Assembly (NCBI GenBank): GCA_037903355.1 | Contig: JBAJFE010000014.1 | Coordinates: forward strand, 7,130,001 to 7,194,000 | Reading direction: 5' to 3' | Source: Trichuris trichiura | Taxonomy: Eukaryota; Nematoda; Enoplea; Trichinellida; Trichuridae | Length of the DNA stretch: 64,000 nt | Part shown: positions 47,517 to 57,384 of the stretch, piece after piece | Layout of the letters: each line of letters starts with the position of its first letter | How positions within the stretch are numbered: the first letter of the stretch is position 1 | The notes under the pieces: model-generated | Databases searched by the model: none | Seen by the model: the letters and a program-made list of their open reading frames with translations, nothing else | Told to the model about the DNA's origin: nothing | Program-made: the position numbers and the translations under genes

Positions 47517-47888
47517 GTCTTTTTTACGGAACGTTTGTCCCGTTGAAGGTACGATAAACTTTATTCTTCGGAACTTTCGGACCACTCGTGGCCCCTCTTC
47601 AGCGGTCTTAAGTGTAATTTGCGAGTGCGAAGTTAGCCTTCAATCGTTTTTAACGGTTTAAAACGAGTGTTTTAAAGTCTTCTGTTGGCGGTTTCTTCTC
47701 TTTGTCTGTCAGCTGTCCGCTTCTCTTGTTCCGCATATCTTGTAGCATTTTTTGTGTGTACCTGTTGATTTATTTTTAAATTTTCTTCCATTGTTAGTTC
47801 ACATTTTTTATCCATTTTCCTTGTGTTCCATTTTTGTCAATTCGTTTCTTGTTTGTTCCTTGTGCTACGTAATTTTATCCATTTCCCA

Positions 47889-48149
47889 TTTGAAAACGTG
47901 GTGTCTTGGTACGGGACCATATATTTTCATAATGAGAAAACTTTATTACGGATCGGTTCCCGTTTATGTATATAAAAAGAGACTCCGGAGCTTTCGGGTC
48001 ATTCGAGACCCGTCATCAGCGGTCTAAAGTTGTAAATATATTTACAACTTTAGACCGCTGATGACGGGTCTCGAATGACCCGAAAGCTCCGGAGTCTCTT
48101 ATATACATAAACGGGAACCGATCCGGAATAAAGTTTTCTCATTATGAAG
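47889..48149. mobile_element. Group A palindromic element inside PLE, 8-bp duplication and empty site
   Basis: It is nearly identical in layout to the copy at 34438-34692. The flanks share ATTTCCCA at 47881-47888 and 48150-48157. The neighbouring plus-strand PLE copy has the uninterrupted site (GGAACAAATGGGAAATGGAT near 49875), so the insertion limits are directly shown. Cores are at minus 47992-48019 and plus 48058-48085, both CTGATGA...GAAA. Confidence 0.95.
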
Positions 48150-48258
48150 ATTTCCCACTTGTTCCATATCTGTTAATTACTTGTTTCTTCACCTGTTCAA
48201 GCGCTCTTATGAGTCATCCATTTAGTAAGCAACAATTGTAGCGCGTAACAATGTTTGT

Positions 48259-49500
48259 CTATAGTTCACTTATGTCCGCTCCCTGATCGCGGTTGTAAGT
48301 CAAATTGTGTCTTATGTACAGTGCTTCTTTAATTCTTCGTAACCGTAAGTTATTTTCATAGCATAAGATTTTTAGTTGGAGCGGCTGATTACATTCTGCT
48401 GCATGTTCCACCACAGCAAAGGCTTGTTTGGCTTTTTCCATGGTAATTTTTGGGTCCAACATTGGTCTTCCTCGTTGTGGGGTCGGATTGCTGCTATTGT
48501 TAAGCATGGATTTTGAGTTATTGTAACTTCTGAGCTTTTTTATGTGTTCATTGCACCTATGTTCTACAATTATGCCCGTTTCCCCAATGTAGATTCCTGA
48601 GCAAGCACATTCGACCGCGTAGACTAATCCCGTCTTTTTGTCTGCTGGGATTTTTGTTTTGTCATTACGAAGGATTGACTGGAAATTGCGGAAGCCTTCG
48701 AAGAAGACTCGGGAAACTAATTGTCTTCCTAGTCGGACGATCTTTTCTCCTAATTCTACCACATAAGGAATAACTAAACACGGATTGTGCGAAGGGATCT
48801 AGTCTGAATTCGGCTCTCCGTCGGCTGAGGCGATAACTTCAAACGGCAGTGCGCGACGATGTTGCGTACTGAAGTGTGATTAGCGCAGCGTGATTAGTGA
48901 ATGCAAGAGGTCATTGACTCATAAACCTTATGCTTAGGCTTCTGCTTAATCCGCATTTGACCTCTTGAAGTTATCGCCTCAGCCGAAGGAGGGCTGATTT
49001 CGGACTAGACCCGCTCTAACAGTCATTCCGGAAAGAACTCTACGCATTATAGAACGTGGGGGTATGAGGAAAATTTGAGATATTGGTGTTTGTATGTGTC
49101 AGTTTTCTATAAACTCAGGTTTTAAGCCTTTGGTTTGTGCGAATAACTAAAGCGTCTAGAAAGGGAATGGTTTTATTTTCTTCTTTTTCCAACGTGAAGA
49201 CAATTTGGTTTGAGCGGATGTTGTTAAAGAAGTGTAGAAATTGTTCTTCTTTTCCAACTTTTGTAGTTACGAAGATGTCATCGACATACCTTTTGAAAAG
49301 TCGTGGAGCAATTCGTCTGTCTGCCTTTTCGATCATTTGTCTTTCAAAACTTTCCATGAAAATTTCTGCTAATACAGGAGATAATGAGCTGCGCATAGGG
49401 ACTCCGCCGGATTGTTTGTAGAACTTGTTATTATGCCTTCTTGCATGTAAAAGGACACTGGCTTCACTATGTGAAAAGGATTTAACTTAGTTCTGTTGGG
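48259..49500 (-). pseudogene. PLE RT and GIY-YIG remnant
   Basis: 49115-49500 holds the RT part with LNPFHIVKPVSFYMQEG, SLSPVLAEIFMESFERQM, RYVDDIFVTT and ENKTIPFLDALVIRT. 48259-48762 holds a clean endonuclease frame of 167 codons with GLVYAVECACSGIYIGETG, EHRCNEHIKKLR and EKAKQAFAVVEHAAECNQP. The GIY and YIG tyrosines and a following arginine are intact. A segment of about 200 bp of PLE sequence between the two parts is missing at the MITE insertion, so no functional protein is possible. GVPMGS of the family reads PMRSS here. Confidence 0.92.
48794..49013. mobile_element. MITE, second copy of the 9.4-kb family
   Basis: Inverted ends of about 45 bp: TCTAGTCTGAATTCGGCTC on the left and, from the right, TCTAGTCCGAAATCAGCCC, both continuing into CGGCTGAGGCGATAACTTCA. 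Inner blocks GAGGCG..AACTTC and GCGCGACGA are shared with 9396-9792. No clean duplication remains, and PLE sequence is missing around it. Confidence 0.82.
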
Positions 49501-49532
49501 TAGATTTGAATCTGCAGTGAGGAGATTGAGAA

Positions 49533-50240
49533 AAAGCCATGCTTGACAATAGTAGCAATCCAACCCCACAACGAGGAATACCAATGTTGTACCCGAAAAT
49601 TACCATGGAAAAAGCCAAACAAGCCTCTGCTGTAGCGGAACATGCAGCAGAATGTAATCAGCCGCTCCAACCAAAAATCTTATGCTATGAAAATAACTTA
49701 ATGTTACGAAGAATTAAAGAAGCACTGTACGTAAGACAATTTGACTTACAACCGCGATCAGGGAGCGGATATAAGTGAACTATAGACAAATATTGTTACG
49801 CGCTACAATTGTTGCTCACTAAATGGATGACATACAAGAGCGCTTGGAACAGGTGAAGAAACGAGTAATTAACAAATATGGAACAAATGGGAAATGGATA
49901 AAATTACGTAGCACATGGAACAAACAAGAAACGAATTGACAAAAATGGAACACAAGGAAAATGGATAAAAAATGTGAGTTAACAATGGAAGAAAATTTAA
50001 AAATAAATCAACAGGTACACACAAAAAATGCTACAAGATGCGCGGAACAAGAGAAGCGGACAGCTGACAGACAAGGAGAAGAAACCGCCAACAGAAGACT
50101 TTAAAACACTCGTTTTAAACCGTTAAAAACAATTGAAGGCTAACTTCGCACTCGCAAATTACACTTAAGACCGCTGAAGAGGGGCCACGAGTGGCCCGAA
50201 TGCTCCGGAGCATAAAGTTTATTGTACCTTTAACGGGACA
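49533..50240 (+). mobile_element. Penelope-like element copy (plus), 5' truncated
   Basis: It starts in the endonuclease region and runs to the 3' end. Coding remnant 49584-49778 gives EKAKQASAVAEHAAECNQP and RRIKEALYVRQ. The A-rich region and the terminal core (CTGAAGA at 50174-50180, GGGCC/GGCCC stem, then GAAT instead of GAAA) follow. With the minus copy it forms an inverted repeat of roughly 0.7-1 kb per arm, spaced by the longer part of the minus copy. Confidence 0.88.
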
Positions 50241-50321
50241 TACATTCCGTAAAGAAGACAATTATGAAAACTTACAGTCCCGTATCAAGAAGTTACATTT
50301 TCATATAAACCAATATTCCCC

Positions 50322-50616
50322 CTGATGAAATAGTTTTATTATGGAGAGCGTCCCGTTTAATGTGCGATAGAAACCTTGAACTCCGGAGCTTACGGGTCAC
50401 TCGAGACCCGTTTTCAGCGGTCTTAAATTATAAATATTTATAATTTTTATAATTTTATAACATTTATAATTTAAGACCGCTGAAGACGGGTTTCGAGTGA
50501 TCCGAAAGCTCCGGAGTTCAAGGTTTTTTATCGCACATTCAACGGGACGCTCTCCATAATAAAGCTATTTCATTATGAAAACATACGGTCCCATACCAAG
50601 AAACCACATCTTCGAA
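50322..50616. mobile_element. Group A palindromic element, 10-bp target duplication
   Basis: The flanks share AATATTCCCC at 50312-50321 and 50617-50626. The plus core at 50480-50507 is CTGAAGA...GAAA. The mirrored core is damaged (CTGAAAA, GTAA). The centre is an expanded AT-rich spacer with TTATAATTT words. The right arm ends in CATACGGTCCCATACCAAG, as in the other group A copies. Confidence 0.92.
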
Positions 50617-50626
50617 AATATTCCCC

Positions 50627-50869
50627 TATGCAAATATGTACAACACAGATACTGCTTCTGTGTCGCACAGCCATATAAGCCATTGATATCCTATTTAAAA
50701 GCAATTTGTACCACGTAAAAGTCATATATAACGTAAATATTCTTCCTATGCAAATGCATACAGCATAAATATCAGATGTGTACCACAGAAACCGTAGCTA
50801 TGGTAGGAATTGTGCTTACAGGCAAAATATACTGTGTAAATGCTGCAAATTTCATGAATATCTTGAACG
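50627..50869. other. No recognisable gene
   Basis: AT-rich spacer between the palindromic element and the gypsy LTR. Confidence 0.4.
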
Positions 50870-50874
50870 TATAC

Positions 50875-51005
50875 TGTTGTATAGAGCTAATAACCTGCAA
50901 ACATATTGGATATTGTACGCTGGTTTCGGTGCAGTTGCCACGTATCATTATTCCCTGTGGCTTTCTTTGTATGCTTACTAAACGTAGTGCTTGCAAGATA
51001 CTACA
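50875..51005 (+). repeat. 5' LTR of gypsy element 1
   Basis: TGTTGTATAGAGC...AAGATACTACA. Open frames through it are not genes. Confidence 0.93.
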
Positions 51006-51030
51006 TTTTGGCGACGAGTTATACGACCTC

Positions 51031-51770
51031 ATGGCCCAGCTTAATGCATTCGTGCTACCTACCCCGTTTCTGGAGCACCCCGGCGAACCGGTCATCCTGT
51101 TCCGTACGTGGATCCGTATCTTCAACAACTACTTCCTTGCTGCCTTTCCTGCAAAATTATGCGACGAAAAAAACGGGCTATTCTGCTCAATTCGTTGAGT
51201 GTAGAAGGTCAACGTTTGTTCTACTCGTTACCGCCTTCGGAACCTATGTATGAGGCTACTTTACGTGCCTTGGAGCTTTTCTTTATCCCGAAAGTAAATG
51301 TCTGCGCAGAAAGGCATCGTTTTTGAAGCAGACACCAACTCCTGAACGAAAGTGTAGATCATTATGCCGTCTCTCTTCGTGAACTTGTTTCTTTATGTGC
51401 ATTTGGGCCTTTGGAAGACGAGATGACTCGCGATCAGCTCATTGAAGGATTCGGGAGCGTCTGCTTTCACTTTGCGAACATACTCTTGAAACTGCCCTCA
51501 CGGTCGCTCGACAAATGGAATCCGCGAAAAAAGGTGCCGTCGTTATTTCAAATCCAGAAACCAATGTGTCAGTGCAAATGACGAAGCGTCGTCACTGCTC
51601 GCAGAGCGCGCGTCGATCGAACGATCGATCTTTTTTTCTTCTCAGCGATGTTTTGCTGCGGTTCTCCGTCGCATTTGGCGAACAATCCTAAGTGCCCCGC
51701 GAAGCACGCACAGTGCAGAAATTGCAGAAAGATTGGTCATTTCAAGCAAGTCTGTCGTTCTGCGAACTAC
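51031..51770 (+). pseudogene. gag of gypsy element 1, frameshifted
   Basis: It starts at ATG 51031 (MAQLNAFVLPTPFLEHPGEP). The capsid-like part continues in another frame with KRAILLNSLSVEGQRLFYSL and FIPKVNVCAERHRF (to 51326). A CX2CX4HX4C zinc knuckle, CRNCRKIGHFKQVC, is at 51714-51755, preceded by further cysteines. Several frame changes separate these pieces. Gag would package element RNA. Confidence 0.85.
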
Positions 51771-54340
51771 CAGAAACAGAGCAAAACAGTCCATCCATTC
51801 GTTGTTAAGAGTCCGTGCGTCTGACGCTGATCGACTTTACGTGCATGTTAACATATCAAGTGGTAATGACTCATGTGCATCCCGATGTATGCTTGACACT
51901 GGTTCTCCTGTTTCTATTCTGCCTGCAGATATATTTCGTCGATATTTTCCGTCCGTTCAGCTGTGCAAATCAGCCGTTTCGCTTGTTACGTACACGAAAA
52001 GTGCTCTGCCTACTTTGGGATGCTTTCCCGCAATTGTACGTTACAAAGGCCGTACTGCCTCCACGAAGTTTTTTGTTGTTCCTTCGGGCACGCCATTGTT
52101 AGGTACGGACTTCATCGGAGCGCTCAAAATTGCAATTAGAGGAATGCATATCGTCTCTACATTAAGTAGTACGCTTGGTTCAGGTCGTGCTATTTCGTTC
52201 ACGAAGTGAAAGTACGTTCTGACGTGAAGCCAATACAGCAGAAAATGCAACACTTGCTTCTCTCGGTTAGAAGCGCTCTTTCAGCAGAATTGCAAAGACT
52301 CTTAGACGAAGAAATAATTGAACGTGTCAGTGCGTCTGAATAGATTTCTCCAGTCGTGGTCGTACAAAAGAAAAGCGGTGATATTCGACTTTGCGTTGAT
52401 TTACGCGAGCCGAATAAAGTAGTAATCGCTGACTGCTTCCCCTTGCCACACATTGGCGATCTTTTGCTCACATTTGAAGGCTCATCTGTATTTTCTATAC
52501 TGGATCTAAAAGCTGCTTATCATCAGTTAATACTTCACGACAACAGCCGAGACCACACAGCGTTCATTACGCATGACGGTCTCTATCGATTCCGACGCGT
52601 ACCATATGGTCTAAGTTTTGCCCCTTCTGCATTTCAAAAAAATACTGGCAGAAATTCTTCACGGACTACCCGGAGTTGTGTGTTACCTGAATGACATAGT
52701 CGTTTTTGGAAAGTCGACTGAAGAACATGACCGTAATCTGAACACTGTTTTTCGATGTCTCCAGGAGTATAACGTCGTATTGAACGAATCGAAATGCAAG
52801 CTACGTCAAAAAGCTTCTCTTCTTGGGTTATAAAATATCGGCTGAAGGAATCCGTCCTGACGTCTCTCGTATAACTGCTTTCTTGGAAATTGCTTCCCCA
52901 AAAGACACGCAGCAACTGCGCTCTTTCATTGGACTGCTATCATGGTACAGCAAGTTTATTCCTAACTTTTCTACTCTTGTTTATCCCTTACGCGAACTGG
53001 CGCGCGCAGGGAACACTTTTTTCTGGTCAAAGGAGGCACAAGATTGTTTTGACAAATTGAAAACCCTATTGTTGGAAAGTCCAGCACTTGCCTTATTTAA
53101 TCTTCATTTACCAACTGTGGCCACTGCTGATGTTTCCGATATTGGAATTAGCGCAGTTCTATCTCAGCGTTATCCGTGTGGAACTGAGCGAACAGTTGCA
53201 TTCGCTTCCAGAACACTAACTCCAGCAGAGCAGAAATACTCTATTGTTGAAAAAGAAACACTTGCTTGCGTCTGGGCTGTCAAGAAATGGTGCCCTTGAC
53301 TATGGGGAACACAGTTCGAATTGCATGCAGATCAAAAGCATTGACTACATCGCTAACAAGTAAAGCTGCTGATAAGGCAAGCATGCAAATTGCTAGATGG
53401 GCAAGTCAGTTATTTCCTTTTACGTATACATCAAGTTCTAAACCGAGTTCTTTGAATGCTGTAGCGGATGCTCTATCCCGCTTACCTTTACAATGCAATG
53501 ACTCAGAGGAGGATAGTGATCATGAAATGGTTGTTCAAATTTCAAAGGAGTTGCCCGAAGTCAAATACGATGATATTGTCAAAGCTACGGGACAGAGCAG
53601 GCTGTTGCAGAAAGTTATTAATTGCGTACAGAATGGCTGGCCAAAGAGTGCGAAGGACATAGAAGAAAGACTGATTCCGTTTTTTTGAATTAAATATGAA
53701 CTTGCTGTTCAAGATGGTTGTTTAATACGTGGGCTCCATCGAATCGTCATTCCTGAGTCCACGCAAGACTCTCTCGTTTCTTTAGCGCATGAAAGCCACG
53801 AACCAAATCGCGTCTTCGAGATTTATATTGGTGGCCAAAAATGGATGCTCACATTGAAACGTACATCAGGAACTGCTTTGTTTGTCGTCAAATGGACAAA
53901 ACTGCCATGCCGTTCCACGCCCCACTATAGCCTGTGCCATTTCCCTCCGCAGCTTGGGATAAACTTGGAGTTGACATTGTGGGACCCCTGCAAGGGATGC
54001 CGTATGGACATCGTTTCGCTGTAACTGTGATTGATTATTACAGCAAATGACCAGAAGTTCATTTTTGTCAACAGCCCACCACGAAGAAAGTACTTGATTT
54101 CTTTCAGGAAATATTCAGTCGTGAAGGATATCCCAACGAAATTGTTACCGACAATGGCAAGCAGTTTACGTCGTATGAATTCAGCCGTTTCTTGGAAGAG
54201 CACGCCATCCGTCACAGTAAAGCTTCTCTTTACTATCCTCAAGCAAATGGAGAAATCGAACGTTTCAACCAGACACTTAAAGATGCCTTAAAGGCGGCAC
54301 AATTGGCCAACATTCAAAGTTACTTTCGGTCAAACAGTTC
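51733..54340 (+). pseudogene. pol of gypsy element 1: protease, RT, RNase H, integrase
   Basis: The aspartic protease has CMLDTGSPVSILP at about 51886. RT runs 52340-52840 with LCVDLREPNKVV, FSILDLKAAYHQL and YGLSFAPSAFQK, a frame change near 52640, then VVCYLNDIVVFGK. The catalytic box is YLND instead of YLDD. RNase H runs 52960-53300 with TADVSDIGISAVLSQ and YSIVEKETLACVW, ending at a stop. The integrase remnant has DIVGP, VIDYYS, EIVTDNGKQFTSYEF and YYPQANGEIERF over 53740-54290. It is inactive through frameshifts, stops and the D-to-N change. Confidence 0.92.
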
Positions 54341-54721
54341 TTGATGAATTACAGGGCTACGCCTCACTGCGTGACAGGAGCAACCCCATCTTTACTGCTT
54401 CACGGTAGGACGCTCCGAACGAAGCTACACGCAACGGTGACGTCAAAGTCGGTTGAAGACCACGCTATACGGACTAGAGTATGCAGAAAACAGGACCACA
54501 TGGGCCGATACTCAGATGGACGAAGAAGACTGAGACCGCCGAATTTCGTTCAGGGAGACATGGTACGTACCCATCAGCCGAGCGCCCTCAACAAGCCACG
54601 ATACTCTCAATCACTTGCTGTGCATCGACAACTGGGAAAAGCTACCTATCTATTATCCAAGAGTTGCGTGTGGAATGCTGCAAACTTAAGCCGATTTCAA
54701 CAATTCGAAGGGAAGGAGAGA

Positions 54722-54852
54722 TGTTGTATAGAGCTAATAACCTGCAAACATATTGGATACTGTACTCTAGTTTCTGTGCAATTGCCACGTATCGTTATTC
54801 CGTGCGACTTTTTTTGTGTGCTTATTAAACGTAGTGCTTACAAGATACTACA
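54722..54852 (+). repeat. 3' LTR of gypsy element 1
   Basis: It matches the 5' LTR over its full 131 bp with about 13 differences, mostly transitions. It directly follows the purine tract. Confidence 0.93.
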
Positions 54853-54857
54853 TATAC

Positions 54858-55132
54858 CGTATACAAACTATGTTACGCATACGTTGTAGTAACTTTGGAG
54901 AACAGAAAATAGTTTACGTGTAAGTAGCATGTGCTGCATTCATACGTGCTGGCCGTGCAGTTAGTGCACATACTGTCATGTATTGTAGTCGTAATAGATG
55001 CTGGATGCCACTGAAGAGATGTGGGGGTATCTGTTTACTGATAAACAGAGAAAAATGACATACTAATCACAGTTAATTAAGCTTTCATGAGAATATGCCC
55101 GCATCAACGTCATGAAAGCGATGTCGGAAACA
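54858..55132. other. No recognisable feature
   Basis: AT-rich flank of gypsy element 1; nothing identified. Confidence 0.4.
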
Positions 55133-55565
55133 TCAGAGTTCTGGAGGCGAAAGCAACTGTTTTCTCACCCCCATGCGGGTACCTCTGCGATAGGACCGCT
55201 CGATGCCGACATCGGACGCATCCGTAGTCAAAATCGTGGGTAACGTAGGGTCAAATATGGCTAATGCAGAGCTTTCTAGAAGTAGCGTTTTCAATTTGTC
55301 AAAGCATTCTTGCGCTTCCAGCGACCGTGCAAACGTGCTACCTGTGCGCGTGAGCGAACAAAGGGGCTCTACAATCGTGGAAAAGTTCGGGATGAATTTG
55401 CTATACCAAGAAAGCAGACCAATGAAGGAGTGGAGTTCATGAACATCTTTCGGTACAGCGATTTCAGAAATTGACGCGAGGCGCGACATGTCTGAGCGTA
55501 TTCCGGCAGATGACAGTTTGTAGCCCAGGAACAGTAATTCTCTTTGGCGGAAAGTGCACTTTATC
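55133..55565 (-). pseudogene. Orphan gypsy RT/RNase H fragment
   Basis: The minus frame from about 55565 gives ELLFLGYKLSSAGIRSDMSR, then VPKDVHELHSFIGLLSWYSK, FIPNFSTIVEPL and TILTTDASDVGIERS, the end of RT and start of RNase H. It resembles element 1 in the same segment (SFIGLLSWYSKFIPNFST in both), so it comes from the same or a sister family. No LTR or other domain accompanies it. Confidence 0.88.
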
Positions 55566-55569
55566 GGTC

Positions 55570-56705
55570 ATCCATCTCACCCTCGTCGCCAAAAGATGCA
55601 ATGCCCCGTGTGCTACGCGTTTACTCGAAAGCAAGGCAAAGTACAAGTCATTCATACAGTACTGCTGATGCGCAAGATCGTTACCACGATATTGCAGTTT
55701 GCTAAGCAAAAACAAGGCAGAGGAGATATACGTGACGAAAACACGCATAACTAAAACGTAACGCTGCAACCGCAGTGGCATAATGCATGCAGGCCACTAT
55801 ATTCTTACAGCGCAGTATTATTTACAGTTCAGTTGTTACGAGTTAGCAACAGTGCCATTTTGCATGAGCGCTAAAAAATACGAAAAAATAGTAATTGTAA
55901 AATCTGTCGTTGTTTTCCTCTTTGCTTAAGGTCACCGCTTTTAAACTGTTCTTTGCAATAGTGCATGAAAGAAGAAAAATAAAAAGATAACAAATTTCTT
56001 AAAAATAGCTAAAGGGGTGAATAGGAAAACATATGCTAAAAACGTATTCGCTTTTACAAACGGCTTACATGCTTTACAACTCAAGCCCTGTGTCTTTACT
56101 ATCGCATTATAGTTACTGTGCTGTGTTATGGAATGGTAAAATAAGCTGTTGCGGGAAACAATTATGGAATCTTCGAAGCATCCAATACATACTATTGTTT
56201 TCCGTTCATTGAAGAGAACTCATGAAATGTTCCGTTGTCTGCAAGGAACATGCCCTCGTTTGGAAGAGCAAGAGTAAGGATAAGAATAATTTTAAATTTA
56301 TATAAATTTTGGCTATTTTATTTTATTTTCCATCGCCTTTTATGAAGTTAAACCTTTGTTTGGATATTGAAGTTTGGTCGTAGTCGAGAACAAAGAAAAT
56401 TTGTAGCGTTTGTATGAAAGTTGAGAAACTTCCAAAACTAGGATAGAAGAGAATCTAAATCTCCAATAGAAGATGGTTAGACTTTTTGTTTTGGCTGAGT
56501 AGACGCGCATTATGTTTTTCAACTGAAGTTGCAACGTCTTATGTTGTGGAAAGCGTGATTTCTGTTTTCATGTGCTAATGAAAATGCTATTAACGTTAAG
56601 GTTGATAGCAATTGGTATACTCGTTCTTTACTCGTATTTTCTAACTGCACATTCGTCGTGGTTTTGAAACGCTTCGTGAAATAAATTTTTCATATGTTTT
56701 TAGTT
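55570..56705. other. No recognisable gene
   Basis: AT-rich DNA with short frames only. Confidence 0.4.
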
Positions 56706-56711
56706 TATTCT

Positions 56712-57384
56712 ACGCCAATTCTACTTCGATCCAACACAATCACAAACGCAACCCTGTTCCTGATCAGCCTTCCAGCTACTACTCTGCACTACCGTAGTCT
56801 CCGTTTAAAGTCGGGTTATCCGTGTTGTTCGTGGCTAACGCTATGGGCAGCCTTGCGGCTTTGGCGTTCTAGAGCAGCCATTCTCAACCTTTTCTGCGCC
56901 AAGCCCCATTGGAAGGTGTCCTTAGGTGCCAGGCCCCCCTTTTCCTATTGGTCGATTAATTTTTGCGTTTTTTGCATAGCAGCCAATCAGCTTTCAATGG
57001 CAACCTCCTAGGATCAAGTTAATGCACTGATACAATGCGAATATACAGTCGTCAAGTCATTTGAAAAGAGCACTTGGGGTTCTTCGAAACTAACAATGAA
57101 ACCACTTCGTCGAGTCGAGTGAGAATTTATGCCAATCCTCTATAAAGGGATGCTGCTAAGGGTTAACCAATCCTCTATAAAAGATTGGCATAAATGCTCA
57201 CCCTTCCGATCTACTTAACTACCCCTGTTCCAATAAGGCTTCTCAGCCCCCCTTGAGGGCCTCCTGGCTCCCCGCCCTGAAGCATTTTCCATTTTTGCCC
57301 GCCCCCCTGGGGGGCCCAGGCACCACGTTGAGAATGGCTGTTCTAGAGAGTTGGCAGTACGTAGCGTCGCCACGGGGCACAACA
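56712..57384 (-). repeat. 3' LTR of gypsy element 2, split by a MITE
   Basis: 56712-56874 and 57349-57384 together correspond to the 197-bp LTR at 62131-62327. Shared blocks include CCAACACAATCACAAACGCA and GGGCAGCCTTGCGGCT. The right edge is set by TGTTGT on the minus strand; the left edge is approximate. Confidence 0.87.
56875..57340. mobile_element. hAT-type MITE in LTR, 8-bp duplication, empty site known
   Basis: Ends CAGCCATTCTCAACC and GTTGAGAATGGCTG are hAT-like inverted repeats. TTCTAGAG flanks at 56867-56874 and 57341-57348. The sister LTR has the single uninterrupted TTCTAGAG at 62286-62293. Inside, 57118-57206 is a small palindrome (ATTTATGCCAATC and its complement). The element ends resemble those at 25522-25715. 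Confidence 0.95.

Larger units (their letters stand above)
47517..49530 (-). mobile_element. Penelope-like element copy (minus), head-to-head with next copy
   Basis: The element reads leftwards. Its 3' end is at about 47517 with a GGGAC motif and a hammerhead-like core (minus 47575-47602: CTGAAGA, GGGCC/GGTCC stem, GAAA). Coding remnants lie at 48259-49500. It is 5' truncated at about 49530, where a second copy starts in the opposite orientation. It carries two later insertions: a group A palindrome (47889-48149) and a MITE (48794-49013). Confidence 0.9.
50875..54852 (+). mobile_element. Ty3/gypsy-type LTR retrotransposon, complete structure, inactive
   Basis: Two 131-bp LTRs (50875-51005 and 54722-54852) begin TG and end CA. 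The 5-bp target repeat TATAC is at 50870-50874 and 54853-54857. A TGGCGACGAG primer-binding-like site (51009-51018) follows the 5' LTR, and a purine tract GAAGGGAAGGAGA starts at 54707 just before the 3' LTR. The order gag, protease, RT, RNase H, integrase is that of Ty3/gypsy. By eye the LTRs differ at about 13 positions (about 10%), so the insertion is old. Confidence 0.95.
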
